In this document: in pieces, positions 1 to 9,734 of the stretch
How positions within the stretch are numbered: position 1 is the stretch's first letter
Layout: each line of letters starts with the position of its first letter
Position numbers and translations under genes: made by a program
The notes under the pieces: generated by a model
What the model was told of the DNA's origin: nothing
Database searches by the model: none
What the model saw: the letters and a program-made list of their open reading frames with translations, nothing else
Source of the DNA: DAIQRJ01 sp963708795
GTDB lineage: Bacteria > Actinomycetota > Actinomycetes > Propionibacteriales > DAIQRJ01
Length of the DNA stretch: 64,000 nt
Reading direction: 5' to 3'
Assembly (NCBI GenBank): GCA_963708795.1
Contig: CAVPUH010000005.1
Location: forward strand, 1 to 64,000

Positions 1-1495
1 ATCGAACCCGGCGAGAACGGGAACATGATCGGCTTGCCCTTCGGCTTGCCGGTCTTGGCGTCGAGCCGGACGACCTGGTTCTCGCGCGCGACCGCCAGCC
101 ACAGCGAGCCGAAGCCGAACGCGCCGTCGTTGACGCCGACGCCGACCTTGGGTGCGTACGACTTCGCCTTGCCCGACTTCGCGGAGACGATCCGCATGCC
201 GGTCCTGGCGGAAGGAGCCGACGAAGACGTTGTTGCCCTGGGATGCGGACGACGTTGGGCCGGCGACCGATCGTCAGCTCGTCGACGACCTTCAGCTCGC
301 CGTCGCCCGGTGCGGCGTGCGCGTCGGCGTGGCCGACGCGTGGCGGTGGGCGTCGGGGTGCTGGTGGCGGGCTTCGCGTCGTCCCCGAGGCCGAGCGCGA
401 CGGCGGCGACGATGCCGACCCCCACGGCGGCGGCGAGCGCGGCGGTGAGGAGCGCGTTGCGGCGCTTGACGCCTGGGTTCGAGCGGGATTGGAGCCGTGC
501 TCTCAGCTTCAGCTTCAGGGTCAGACTGCGGCGTTTCCGGGGGTTTCTTGGCGGCGGTGACCGTCGGCGCCTCGATCGGGGCGGCTGCCCCTTGGCCACG
601 ATCCGCTCCCGGAGGTCCTGGCTTCGTGTTCCTGGCGGCCGCGAGCGCCGCGCGGCCGAGGTCTCCGGCCGAGGGATAGCGCTCGTCCGGGTCCTTCGCC
701 ATCGCGCGCTCGATCACCGAGTCGAACGCGGTCGAGATGTCCGGGTCGTGCTCGCTGGGCTTCGGCGGCGGGTCCTGCAGGTGCGCCCACAGGCGGGCTT
801 CGTCGCCGTCGCGCTTGAACGGCACCTCACCGGTCAGCGTGAAGTACAGCAGGCAGCCGAGCGCGTAGACGTCCACGCGCGCGTCGACCCGCTCGCCGCG
901 GATCTGCTCGGGCGCGACGTAGTTGAGCGTGCCGACCCAGTGACCGGGCTTCGTGCGAGCCGGCCACCGACAGCGCGTGCTTGGTGAGCCCGAAGTCGGT
1001 CAGGTAGACGTGATCGTCCGGGCCCATCAGGACGTTGGCGGGCTTGATGTCGCGATGCACCAGGCCCGCGGCGTGGGCCGCGTCGAGCGCGCTGCCGAGC
1101 TGGCTGGCGATCCTCGCGGCACGCTCGGGGCTGAGCGGGCCCTCGCGGCGGACGAGGCTGCGCACGTCGTCACCGGCGACGTAGCGCATCGCGATGTACG
1201 CGATCCCCTGCTCGTCGCCCGCGTAATAGATCGGGATCACGTTCGGGTGATCGATCGACGCCGCGACCTTCGACTCGCGTACGAATCGCGCACGCACCGT
1301 CTGGTCCTCCAGCAGGCCGGCGGCGATGACCTTCAGCGCCACCGTGCGGTCGAGCGCCAGCTGCGTGGCCTTGTAGACCACGCCCATGCCGCCACGGCCC
1401 GCGATCATTTCGATCCGGTGCCCGGCGAAGATGGTTCCCGGCTCGAGCTCACCCACAGGCGAGAGGTATATCGACCGTTGGTCCTGGAGCGCCAT
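1..1495 (-). CDS. Membrane Ser/Thr protein kinase (PknB-like), 3' end outside window
   Basis: This is a eukaryotic-type Ser/Thr kinase that phosphorylates target proteins from the inner face of the membrane. The glycine loop GRGGMG lies at residues 33-38, the ATP-binding lysine (VALK) at 55, the catalytic HRDIKPAN at 147-154 and DFG at 167-169. A low-complexity Ala/Pro/Arg region follows. A hydrophobic stretch near 410-470, once frame-corrected, is the expected membrane span. The outer part then reads like blades of a repeat domain (NNVFVGSF, GFGSLWLAVARENQVVRLD) and runs off the left edge. Reading is broken near 950, 490, 230 and 200. Removing one extra base near 953 restores GSTKPGHWVGT and joins the two kinase halves. 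The start is the first ATG, at 1495. The kinase call is firm; the outer domain's function is unknown. Confidence 0.9.
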
Positions 1496-1551
1496 GCACC
1501 AGGTGGTAACGGCCCGGGCACGCGGAGGTGACGGTTCTGCTCGTCAGAAAG

Positions 1552-1622
1552 CGGGCGACCGAGGAATCGAACCTCGAGCAAGGGTTTTGGAGACCCCTAT
1601 GTTGCCGTTACACCAGTCGCCC
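1552..1622 (-). tRNA. tRNA-Trp (CCA)
   Basis: The reverse strand folds as a 71-nt cloverleaf. The acceptor stem is GGGCGAC/GTCGCCC, the anticodon stem is GGGGT/ACCCT around the loop CTCCAAA, and the T-arm is CGAGG-TTCGATT-CCTCG. The anticodon is CCA and the discriminator base is G, as expected for tRNA-Trp. CCA is not encoded. The D-arm is short but pairs. Confidence 0.85.
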
Positions 1623-1703
1623 AGCGGCGGCCATTGTAGGAGACACCAGCGGGCCTGGGGCCGTCGGACGTTCATTGGACGCCTCCGGGCGAGCATCCGG
1701 GGC

Positions 1704-2763
1704 ATGCCTCGCTTGCTCTTGATTGCCGTCGTGCTCGCTGCCCTGTTCGCCGGAGAGGCGCGGGCGGCGGTGGTGCCGTTCGGGCCCGACCTGGCGCCGC
1801 TGGCGGCCAATGCCGATCCGCGGGCGTCGTGCGCGTCCGGTACGCCGACGCCGATTCCGATGGGGGTCGGTGGGTCGTGCATGTGGTCGTTCATGGGGAT
1901 CGGGGCCGGGGCGGCGTCGCTGGTGCCGCCGGCGCCCGGGACGGTGACCGCGGTGCGGGTGAAGGTGGGTCCGGTGACCGGCCGGATGCGGGTGAACGTG
2001 ATCCGGTTCCTGTTCCGGCAGACCGGGGACAACGCGCACCCGTTCGACGGCCGGTCCGTTCCTGGAGGCGTACGGCCCGGAGTTCACGCCGGCGCCGAAC
2101 GCGATCACGACGGTGGCGGTGAACCTGCCGATGCAGGTGGACTCGACGCCCGCGCCCAACGACCTGAGCACGATCCAGGTGATCGACGCGCTGGCGCTCG
2201 AGGTCGAGACGCCGACGACGCCGATTCCGCTCTACAGCGCGCCCGGCGTGCTGAGCTACTTCAGCTACCCCGGACCGACGGCGGCGGGCGTGCCGGCGCC
2301 GAGCCCGAACGGGATCGCGTCGCTCACGAGCGGGTACGGCGTGCTGATGAACGCGGACCTCACGACGGCCGACGCACCCGTGACGGCCCCGCCGCCGACA
2401 CCCGCGGGACCGGGCGGGCGCCGGCGCCGCGCCGCCGGCGGCGCCCACCGCGCGTCTCGGCCGCACCGCCGTCGACGTGCGCGGCAACGCGCTGTCGGTT
2501 CCGGTCGTCTGCCAGGTCGTCGACTGCTCGGGAACGGTGACGCTCGTCCCGAAGGCGGCTGCGCGCGCCGCGGCGGTCGACGACCTACGGGAGCGCGAAG
2601 TTCAGCGCCAAGGCCGGCAGGTCACGCACCGTGAAGGTCAAGCTCAACCGCCGCGGGCGCGCGCTGCTCAAGCACCGCAAGAAGGTCGTGATCAGCGCTC
2701 GGATCGCGCTGAAGGGCCAGAGCCACACCGATCACCACGCGACTGACGCTCAGGCGCCGCTAG
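1704..2763 (+). CDS. Secreted protein of unknown function
   Basis: I do not recognise the family. The ATG at 1704 begins a clear Sec signal peptide (MPRLLLIAVVLAALFAGEARA). The mature part is rich in Pro, Thr and Val and looks beta-stranded (TAVRVKVGPVTGRMRVNVI, IQVIDALALEVETPTTPIP). It is followed by a Pro/Ala linker and a basic C-terminal module with VDVRGNALSVPVVC, a CTG/CSG-type cysteine pair and KVKLNRRGRALLKHRKKV. The same kind of basic Lys/Arg beta module ends several secreted proteins at 10.5-14.5 kb. Frame breaks lie near 2060, 2420, 2580 and 2730. Repairing the last gives a C-terminus of SHTITTRLTLRRR and a stop at 2763, just before tRNA-Leu. Confidence 0.7.
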
Positions 2764-2776
2764 TGTGAGCGCCCCT

Positions 2777-2858
2777 GCGGGCGTGGTGGAATTGGTAGAC
2801 ACGCCGGCCTTAGGAGCCGGTGCCGCAAGGCGTGGGGGTTCGAGTCCCTTCGCCCGCA
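2777..2858 (+). tRNA. tRNA-Leu (TAG)
   Basis: This is an 82-nt class II tRNA. The acceptor stem is GCGGGCG/CGCCCGC with discriminator A, the D-loop contains AATTGGTAGAC, the anticodon loop is CTTAGGA (anticodon TAG), and there is a long variable arm. The T-loop GTTCGAGTC is normal. Confidence 0.97.
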
Positions 2859-3766
2859 TGGGGGTTCCGGTAGCGGCCGGGGCAGATCGCGTCGGGGTTC
2901 TCGGGGTCGACCCAGACGTCGACCTCGCGCCCGACCTTGTAGTGGCGCAGGTGCATCGGGCCGTAGACGTGCTCGAAGACGACCGGGCGGCCCTCGACGT
3001 CGAAGGTCAGCAGGATCTTGGCGACGTTGGCGAGCTTCTCGCTCGTGGCCTGGACGGAGACGACCTTGGCGCGGGTCTTGCGGCCCGTCTGCGTGGATGC
3101 GGGTGAGCTCGGCCATGCGGCGCTTGCTGCTCGGCCACGTCGCTCCTCGGTGACCGGTTCGATGCCGCGCTTGGCCATCTCGTCGCGCGCGCGCGCCGCG
3201 TACTGCTCGCGCACCTCCGCCGCGCGGTGGGCCTCCTCGGCCATGCGCTGGTCGACCAGCTCGGACTCGCCGGGCCGCAGCTTGCCCGCGAACGGGTTGG
3301 TGATGCGCTCGATCGCACCGTCGAGCTTGCCCTCGCGGCGCGGCGACCTCCAGGCGGATGCGCGCCTCCTGCTCCCACGCGGGCTTGTGCTCCTCGTAGG
3401 CCGCGTCCCAGTCGATCCAGAGCTCCGACGGGTCGTTCGGGTTGACGACGCACGGCACGCCGACCTTCGGCATCAGCCCGAACGACGGCCGGAGCCGGAG
3501 CTTGTACCAGCGGTTGCCGCTGGCGGCGATCGCGCCCGGGTCCAGCCAGTTCGGCACCGAGCGGTACTCGTCGACCTCGTACGCCTCGCGGCCCGCGGAA
3601 CCTCGACCCGCCACAGCACCTGCATGCCCGAGGACATCTCGATCTCCGGCACGCCCTCCTCGCCGTAGTGGTGGGAGCCGACGCGGTGCTTGAGCGGGTA
3701 GGCGCGGGCGGGCAGCCAGCCACGGGGCGCGCGGCGCAGGAGTCCCGGTCCGAGCTCGAAGCCCAT
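2810..3766 (-). CDS. Conserved protein with two similar halves, function unknown
   Basis: I do not recognise this protein. It starts at 3766 with MGFELGPGLLRRAPRGWLPA. After frame repair it has two similar segments. The first includes GNRWYKLRLRPSFG, GVPCVVNPNDPSEL. The second includes KILLTFDVEGRPV, GREVDVWVDPENPDAICPG. Both end in a G-x-x-V-x-V-x-P-x-x-P pattern, which suggests an internally duplicated small beta domain. A charged Glu/Arg/Ala helix (about MAEEAHRAAEVREQYAARARDEMAKRG) links them. No signal peptide or membrane span is visible. Frames break near 3600, 3345 and 3115. As written, the reading frame runs about 50 nt into the antisense of tRNA-Leu, so the real stop was probably lost to an indel near 2860. 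Confidence 0.55.
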
Positions 3767-3884
3767 GCTCGCGCAACCGTACCGGCCACCGCCGCCGCGG
3801 GCGACCTATCCCTTCGGCCGATCGTACGAGTGTCCATAGGGTCTATCCCCCATCTGGTTGGTGCCGATGTAGCGGAGCATCAAG

Positions 3885-3964
3885 CGTTGAAAAGGCAAAC
3901 CCGTCGTGAGGCGGGGACGCAAAGCCAGAGGTCTCCATGGACGGAGATGGCTCGGCCGCCAACG
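3885..3964 (+). ncRNA. Cyclic di-GMP-I (GEMM) riboswitch
   Basis: The two diagnostic GEMM-I blocks are present: AAGGCAAACC at 3892-3901 and GGACGCAAAGCC at 3915-3926. Between them is the P2-type stem CCCGTC-GTGA-GGCGGG, capped by a GNRA tetraloop. A closing helix pairs CGTTG (3885-3889) with CAACG (3960-3964). The second arm (about 3927-3958, ending TGGCTCGGCCGCCA) fits the tetraloop-receptor hairpin less perfectly. The element lies 45 nt upstream of the S8 protease start, on the same strand. Direction of control (on or off) cannot be read from the sequence. A GEMM variant preferring cyclic AMP-GMP is possible. Confidence 0.88.
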
Positions 3965-3988
3965 TCGAGACTTCGCATTGAAAGAAGT

Positions 3989-4004
3989 GGCACAAGGAGG
4001 TGCC
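3989..4004 (+). promoter_or_regulatory. Shine-Dalgarno hairpin before S8 protease 1
   Basis: GGCAC (3989-3993) can pair with GTGCC (4000-4004), placing the ribosome-binding sequence AAGGAGG in the loop and closing base pairs, nine bases before the ATG at 4010. The same hairpin with nearly the same flanks (ATTGAAG...GTGGCACA-GGAGGTGCCCTGAAA) occurs before the second S8 gene at 17936. This makes it likely to be a functional leader element and not chance. Confidence 0.7.
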
Positions 4005-4009
4005 CTGAA

Positions 4010-5684
4010 ATGTCCAACCAGCTCTGGCGTAACCGGCTGATCGCAACCCTCGCGGTTGCGGCTGTCCCGTTCGCCGCAAGCGTCACGGCCGCGCATGCCG
4101 CGCCGTCGGCGCAGGCGCAACTGGCGACGGTGGCCAAGCAGGCCCCGAAGCGCAACGTGACGGCGATCGTGCAGTTCAAGCCGTCCTTCTCTGAGCGCCA
4201 GGCCGCGAAGCTCGTCCGCACGCACGGTGGCAAGGTCACCAGCCACCTGTCGTTCATCCACGGCCTCGCCGTCAAGCTCCCCGCCAAGCAGGCGAAGGTG
4301 CTCGCGAGCCGACTCGCACGTCGTCGGGCTCACGCTCAACAGCCGCGTGCACAGCACCGGCCTGGACGCGAACAAGCTCGCCACCAGCTACCCGAAGACG
4401 ACGCGCGCCGACAAGCTCTGGCAGCGCGGCATCACGGGTCGTGGCGTCGGCGTCGCCGTCCTCGACACGGGCGTCGCCGGCAACCTCTCCGACTTCAACG
4501 GCCGCATCGTCGCCAACGTCGTCACGTCCCCGGGCGCGACCACGGCGGGCGACGGCTTCGGCCACGGCACGCACGTCGCCGGCATCATCGCCGGCAACTC
4601 GTTCAACCGCGCGCTCAACGACCCGCTCTACGGCAAGTACGTCGGCATGGCCCCGGAGGCCAACCTGGTCGCGGTCAAGGCCGCCGACGAGGCCGGCAAC
4701 TCGACCGTCCTCGACGTGATCAACGGCATCGCGTTCGTCGTCGAGCACAAGACCGAGTTCAACATCCGCGTGCTCAACCTCTCGCTGAGCAGCGACACGC
4801 CGCAGTCCTACAAGACCGACCCGCTCGACGCCGCCGTCGAGTACGCCTGGCAGAAGGGCATCGTCGTCGTCGCCGCCTCCGGCAACCGCGGCACCGCCGC
4901 CGATGCCGTCCAGTACGCCCCCGCCAACGATCCGTACGTGATCTCGGTCGGCGGCGAGGACGAGACGACCAACTACGGCAAGGGCTCGCGTGCCGACTGG
5001 TCGAGCACCGGCGTCACGCAGGACGGGCTCGCCAAGCCGGACGTCATGGCTCCGGGCGCGCACATCGTCTCCGCCCTCGCTCCGGGCAGCGCGTTCCTGA
5101 CGCTGTGCCCGAACTGCGCGATCGGCGGCCAGTACTTCAAGGCCGGTGGCACCTCGATGGCCGCCCCGGTCGTCGCCGGCGCCGTCGCGCTGCTGCTGCA
5201 GGCCCGCCCGACGCTCACGCCGGATCAGGTCAAGGCGCTGCTGATGGGCACCGACAAGCCCGTCAGCGGCCAGGCCGGTGCCGGCCTGATCGACGTCGAG
5301 CGCGCGTTGTTCACGCAGACCTACCAGGTCCCCGTGGTCAACCGCTACATCCAGCCGAACTACCTGATCGCCGCGCTCAACCGCACCGGCGGCGACGCGG
5401 CCAGCTGGGTCAAGTCGAGCTGGAGCGCGGCCGCCCCGACGCTGACCGCCGGCTGGGCCAAGTCGAGCTGGAGCTGCACCTGCTCCGCCGACGGCCTGGC
5501 CAGCGCGATCGACCCGCAGCGGTCCTCGTGGAGCCGCAGCTCCTGGTCGAGCGCCGGTGAGGACGCCAGCGCCGAGGCCGCGCAGTACGCGCAGGACGCC
5601 GCCGCCGCCGCTGACGACACCACGCTGGACGCGCCGATCCCGGTCGACGCCGCCGTCCCGACGGACGCGGAGCCGGTCCAGTGA
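4010..5684 (+). CDS. Secreted subtilisin-like (S8) serine protease with Trp-repeat tail
   Basis: This is a secreted peptidase of the S8 family. The signal peptide (RLIATLAVAAVPFAASVTAAHA) is followed by an I9-type propeptide (NVTAIVQFKPSFSERQAAKL, HGLAVKLP). The catalytic triad is Asp in VAVLDTG (about residue 152), His in GHGTHVAGI (188) and Ser in GGTSMAAP (382). The substrate is unknown. The C-terminus carries tryptophan repeats (WVKSSWS, WAKSSWS, SSWSRSSWS) and then an acidic Ala/Asp tail. One break near 4307 (extra A after GCG) separates propeptide from protease; repair gives KVLAADSHVVGLTLNSR. A c-di-GMP riboswitch and an SD hairpin lie in its leader. It is a paralogue of the gene at 17959. 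Confidence 0.93.
5406..5552 (+). repeat. Tryptophan-repeat tail of S8 protease 1
   Basis: The coding sequence here gives W-V-K-S-S-W-S, W-A-K-S-S-W-S and S-S-W-S-R-S-S-W-S, separated by short spacers. Tryptophans recur every five residues within each block. The tail of the paralogue at 19387-19626 is a longer version of the same repeat. Confidence 0.8.
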
Positions 5685-5749
5685 GGCACTCCGCGAACCG
5701 GGCCAGCTGGGGACGCAAGCAGCGCCCCTCCAAGTAACTGAGTTCTCGC

Positions 5750-5783
5750 CTCGGGGCGGGTGGCGCAAGCCGCCCGCCCCGAG
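5750..5783 (+). terminator. Strong hairpin, likely terminator of S8 protease 1
   Basis: CTCGGGGCGGG (5750-5760) pairs perfectly with CCCGCCCCGAG (5773-5783). Inside, GGC-GCAA-GCC forms a further stem with a GNRA loop. It sits between the protease stop and the next start at 5802. There is no clear T-run, as is common in such GC-rich genomes. Confidence 0.6.
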
Positions 5784-5801
5784 CGCTATGGTCGCGCCGT
5801 C

Positions 5802-6270
5802 ATGGCCGACGAAGAGGAAGTGCGGATCGAGCATCCCAACCGGCGCAAGCCCGCGTCGCAGCTCGCCCGCCTGGTCGTGATCGTGTTGCTGATCGCCTCC
5901 GCGGCCCTCGTCCTGATCGTCTCGATCGGCGGGTGGGACACGATCGAGGGCGCCAAGCCGATCCAGCTCGCCTACATCGTGATCTACGTGGTGATGGCGT
6001 TGTTCGTCGCACGCTGGAGCCGCGGCGTGCTGCCGATGATCGCGGGGCTGGCGATCATCCTCGGGATCTTCGGGTGCGTCGCCGCGCCGGCCTGGTTCGA
6101 CCGCGACAAGGACGGCTTCACCGACCCGGCGATCTCCTCCGCCGTGCTCGGGCTGCTGTGCGCGACTGCTGGTGATCGTGCAGATCGCGCTGGTGCTGAG
6201 CGCGATGATCGCGTTCCGCCAGAAGTGGAACGTGGAGGTCGAGCGCCGCAGAGAAGCGGCGCCCGCCTAG
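5802..6270 (+). CDS. Small integral membrane protein, function unknown
   Basis: This is a protein of about 155 residues with a short acidic N-terminus (MADEEEVRIEHPNRRKP) and four predicted membrane spans: LARLVVIVLLIASAALVLIV, IQLAYIVIYVVMALFVARW, VLPMIAGLAIILGIFGCVAA and, after frame repair, LGLLCALLVIVQIALVLSAM. It ends QKWNVEVERRREAAPA. An extra A at about 6165 after CGCG breaks the last span. I recognise no family. It stands alone between a terminator hairpin and tRNA-Leu. Confidence 0.75.
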
Positions 6271-6290
6271 AATCGACGTTCCCCGCGCTG

Positions 6291-6373
6291 GCCCAGGTGG
6301 CGGAATGGCAGACGCGGAGGTCTCAAAAACCTCTGTCCTAACGGGCGTGCGGGTTCGAATCCCGCCCTGGGCA
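6291..6373 (+). tRNA. tRNA-Leu (CAA)
   Basis: This is an 83-nt class II tRNA. The acceptor stem is GCCCAGG/CCTGGGC with discriminator A, the anticodon loop is CTCAAAA (anticodon CAA), the variable arm is long (TGTCCTAACGGGCG) and the T-loop is GTTCGAATC. Confidence 0.97.
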
Positions 6374-6381
6374 CTGCAGGT

Positions 6382-6624
6382 CTAGAAGGGCATCTTGCCG
6401 CGGCCCTTGCGGCCCGCTGCACCGCTCTTGCCGACCATCTTGTTGGACGTGTTGAAGGGCTTCGCGAACCAGCGGCCGAGGGGGCCAGGGGCCTTGCTCG
6501 CACCGCGGCCGCCAGCCCCGATGACCTTCTGCGATCCGCGCTGGGGATGCTGCGAGAGCCGCGGGGCCAGGAAGGCCAGGATCAGGATGATGATGCAGAG
6601 GGCGATGACGCCGGCGATGACCAT
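6382..6624 (-). CDS. Small single-span membrane protein
   Basis: This intact 80-residue protein begins with one strong membrane span (MVIAGVIALCIIILILAFLA). A basic cytoplasmic tail follows, rich in Gly, Lys and Arg (RGSQKVIGAGGRGASKAPGP, GAAGRKGRGKMPF). I recognise no family. It lies 30 bp downstream of the inositol monophosphatase gene on the same strand and is probably the last gene of that operon. Confidence 0.65.
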   Translation of the reverse strand: MVIAGVIALCIIILILAFLAPRLSQHPQRGSQKVIGAGGRGASKAPGPLGRWFAKPFNTSNKMVGKSGAAGRKGRGKMPF

Positions 6625-6653
6625 GCCGTTGCCATACCCTCGCCGGCCGGAGA

Positions 6654-7426
6654 TCAGGCCAGGTAGGGCACCAGTGCGTCAACGAGTGTTGGCGGGCCCA
6701 CCACGACGCCGGGGTTGGACGGGCCCGACGGGTTCCAACGGCCTGACATCCAGCCCGGCGCACTCGCAGATCAACCCGCCGGCGGCCAGGTCCCACGCGT
6801 TGAGGCCGTGCTCGTAGTAGGCGTCCAGGCGCCCGCAGGCGGTCCAGGCGAGGTCGATCGCGGCGGCGCCGAAGCGGCGCACGTCGCGGCAGTACGGCAG
6901 CAGCCCGGCGACGACCGCGGCCTGCGCGCGGCGGACCTCGGAGTCGTAGCCGAAGCCGGTGCCGACCAGCGCGGTCGCCAGATCCTCCTTGGTCGAGGCC
7001 GTGATCGGGTGACCGTCGAGCGTGGGCGTCCCGCCGCGCTGCGGCGGAGAAGAGCTCGTCGCGCTCGGGGTCGTAGACGACGCCGACCAGCGTGCCGTCG
7101 GCGTCCTCGGCGGCGATCGAGACCGCCCACTGCGGGATGCCGAAGAGGAAGTTGACGGTGCCGTCGAGCGGGTCGACGATCCAGCGGATGCCGCTGGAGC
7201 CCGCGACGTCGCCGCCCTCCTCGCCCAGCACGCCGTCGTCCGGGCGCGCGGCGGCGAGCCGCTCGCGGATCAGGTGCTCGGCGGCGTGGTCGGCCTCGCT
7301 GACGAGGTCGGTCGGAGTGCTCTTGGCCGAGATCCGCAGCTCCGGGCCGCGGAAGGCGTCGCGCAGCAGCGCACCCGCCTCGCGGGAGATGGCCTCGGCC
7401 AGCGCGCGCAGCTCGCCCGTCGTCAT
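6654..7426 (-). CDS. Inositol monophosphatase family protein (SuhB-like)
   Basis: This is a Mg-dependent sugar/inositol phosphatase, acting in the cytoplasm. Family motifs are all visible: EADHAAE, GEEGGD, the metal-binding WIVDPLDGTVNF, and the C-terminal AWDLAAGGLI. Length after repair (about 257 residues) matches the family. The ATG at 7426 overlaps the amidase stop as ATGA, so the two genes are translationally coupled. Breaks occur near 7035 and again near 6700; repair of the latter gives PSNPGVVVGPPTLVDALVPY and the stop at 6654. The exact substrate (inositol phosphate, histidinol phosphate, FBP or NADP) cannot be told from motifs alone. Confidence 0.88.
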
Positions 7427-8801
7427 GCCGCCACCGCCGGGCGCAGCGCGGGCCAGTCGGTGGCGCGCTCGAGCTGGGCGGAGAGCGAGACCAGGCGCGC
7501 CTCGGAGTCCGGCGGGCCGACGAACTGGACCGCCAGCGGGAACCCGTCCGGCGCCGAGCCGGCGGGCACCGCGACGGCGGGATGCCCGGTGTGGTTGAAC
7601 GTGCCGTTGTACGGCGCGAAGCGCGTCATGCCGATCAGTGTGAGCCACCCCGGGCGTCCGTCGAATTCGCGCACCCGCGGCGGGCGGCGGGTGAACATGG
7701 GCGTGAGCACGACGTCGGCGTGCTCGAAGATCGTGTTGATGCGGGCCGCGTCGTCGGCCGACCTGGGCGGCGGCGCTGTCCGCGAGCCGGGACGGGAATC
7801 GACGGTGCCGATCCGGGCGATGCCGCGCGCGCGGCGGCTCAGCCGGTCGCGGTGGCCGATCTCCTCGGCCTTGTCGCCGATCCCCTGCACGAAGCGCGTG
7901 AGCACCCGGTTGCCCATCGTCAGGCCGTAGTCGATCTCGCGCGTCGGTCACGTCGTGGCCGAGCTCGCGCAGCAGCTCGACCATGCCGTCGACCGCGCCG
8001 CGCTGCTCGTCGTCGGGGTGCAGGCCGGGGATCGGCAGCGCGATGCTCGAGCGCGATCCGCAGCCGGCCGGGGTCACTGCGAGCGGCCTCGGCCAGCGAA
8101 GGCCCGCCGTCCTTGACCGCGTCCATGAAGCGGCCCGCGTCGGCCACCGTGCGCGTCAGCGGGCCGTACTCGGTCATCCCGCGGTGCGGCTCGATCTCCG
8201 GCGCGGTCGGGATCCGCCCGCGCTGAGGCTTGAGGCCGAACAGCCCGCAGCACGCCGCCGGGATGCGGACCGACCCGGCGCCGTCGGAGCCCAGCGCGGC
8301 GCTCGCCAGCCCCGCGGAGACGGCGGTCGCGGAGCCGCCGCTGGAGCCGCCCGACGTGCGGTGCGGGTCCCACGGGTTGCGCGTGACGCCGAACGTCGGC
8401 GACTCGGTGAACGGCGTCGCCATCAGCTCCGGCACGTGCGTCTTGCCGATGATCACCGCGCCCGCCCGGCGCAGCCGCGCGACCACCTCGGAGTCCGCCG
8501 GCTGCGGCTGCGGATCGGCGTCGCTGCCGTAGTTCGGTCGTCTCGCCCGCGATGTGCACGTCGTCCTTGATGGCGATCGGCACGCCGTTGAGCGGGAGCC
8601 CTTGGTCGCGCCGCGCGTCGGCCGCGTCGGCCTCGGCCAGCGCGCGCTCGCGCAGCACCACGCGGTAGGCGTTGAGCACCGGCTGCAGGCGCTCGATCCG
8701 GCCAGGAACAGCTCCGTGAGCTCGCGCGAGCTGATCTCGCCGGCGGCGATCAGCTCCGCGTGGCGTGTCAGCCCGGCGAAAGCGAGATCGACTGCGTCCA
8801 C
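7423..8801 (-). CDS. Amidase (amidase-signature family)
   Basis: This is a Ser-cisSer-Lys amide hydrolase. The catalytic lysine lies in GVPIAIKDDVHI, and the Gly/Ser-rich signature in TSGGSSGGSATAVSAGLASA with the nucleophile region GSDGAGSVRIPAA. LKPQRGRIP and, near the end, APYNGTFNHTGHPAVAVPAG are also typical. Its reconstructed length (about 458 residues) suits the family. The start is a GTG at 8801. Breaks occur near 8700, 8535, 8060 and 7945. The substrate is not predictable; GatA is unlikely because no gatB/gatC neighbours are present. It is coupled to the downstream phosphatase by a 4-bp overlap. Confidence 0.87.
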
Positions 8802-8811
8802 GGTCGGGACC

Positions 8812-9720
8812 TTATCTATCGCGATCGTCGACCCGCGCGGCGAGCGGCGCCTCGCCCGCGCGGTACGGGTCCGGCTCGGGCGGGAGCGGGCGGCGCGGGC
8901 GCAGGCCGGCGACGAGCATCAGCACGCCGCCCGAGATCAGCACGAACGGCCAGAAGCGCCCCGCGGTGGCGATGAACGCGACCAGGTTGGCGACGCCCGA
9001 GGTAGGCGGGACCCGGGTGGCGGTCGAGCGCGCCGAACGCGACCAGGCCCGAGGCCGGCGCCGAGCAGGACGACCTGCCAGACGCCGCGAGGTCATCGCC
9101 CGCCCACAGCGGCCTCGACGCCGATCAGCGCGATCGCCAGCCCGGCGGCGTCGATCAGCACCTCGGCGTGGCGCGGCGCGGGCTCGCGCAGGGCGAGCGA
9201 GGCCAGCACCAGCGCGGCCGCGTAGAGCGCGAGCAGCACGCGGAACGGCGCGAGCGGGTCGATGTCGAACAGCCACGCCCAGCCCGCGAGGAGCGCGGTG
9301 CCGCCGGCGAGCGCCGCGCCCAGCAGCGCGATCGCGCTGTTGCGCTCCAGCGCGGGCCAGACGGCGAGCGTCGCGACCAGCAGGGAGGCCAGCGTCAGCG
9401 CGAGCAGCGAACGTGACGCCGACCGTCGTGAAGAGCAGCAGCAGGCCCGCGTAGAGCAGCGGCCAGCCGGTCACGAGCAGCACGGACTGGTAGGCGGGCG
9501 GGAGCCCGTCCTCGTTCGGCGACTGGGCGCCGAGCCAGAACAGCAGCGCGCCCGTGAGCGAGCACGCAGGACGGTCGCGAGCGCGTCCGCCTCGTCGCGC
9601 CGCAGGACGATGACGGCCAGCGCCGACGGCCAGCGACACGCCGCCCGCAGCGATCACCGGCCCGCGGTGTGGCGGCGGGCGCAGGAGCTCTCGCAGGCCG
9701 CCCGCCAAGCTCATGGTCAC
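8812..9720 (-). CDS. Multi-pass membrane protein, function unknown
   Basis: I do not recognise the family. Frame-corrected reading gives at least seven hydrophobic spans. These include SVLLVTGWPLLYAGLLLLFT, LLALTLASLLVATLAVWPAL, SAIALLGAALAGGTALLAGW, VLLALYAAALVLASLAL and, near the end, FWPFVLISGGVLMLVAGL. The C-terminal tail is Pro/Arg-rich and hydrophilic. At least four breaks (near 9625, 9565, 9410 and 9070) scramble it. It ends 10 bp before the amidase start and is likely the first gene of a five-gene operon running to 6382. Either the GTG at 9720 or the ATG at 9714 could start it. Confidence 0.6.
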   Translation of the reverse strand: MTMSLAGGLRELLRPPPHRGPVIAAGGVSLAVGAGRHRPAARRGGRARDRPACSLTGALLFWLGAQSPNEDGLPPAYQSVLLVTGWPLLYAGLLLLFTTVGVTFAARADAGLPAGRDARRLARAGAQQRDRAAGRGARRRHRAPRGLGVAVRHRPARAVPRAARALRGRAGAGLARPARARAAPRRGADRRRRAGDRADRRRGRCGRAMTSRRLAGRPARRRPRAWSRSARSTATRVPPTSGVANLVAFIATAGRFWPFVLISGGVLMLVAGLRPRRPLPPEPDPYRAGEAPLAARVDDRDR

Positions 9721-9734
9721 TAGGGTGCCACGTC

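Noticed and set aside
4272..5834. 520-residue antisense ORF across S8 protease 1
   Set aside because: It is Arg/Val-rich with no motif and mirrors a gene with a full catalytic triad on the other strand. Long open antisense frames are normal at this GC content.
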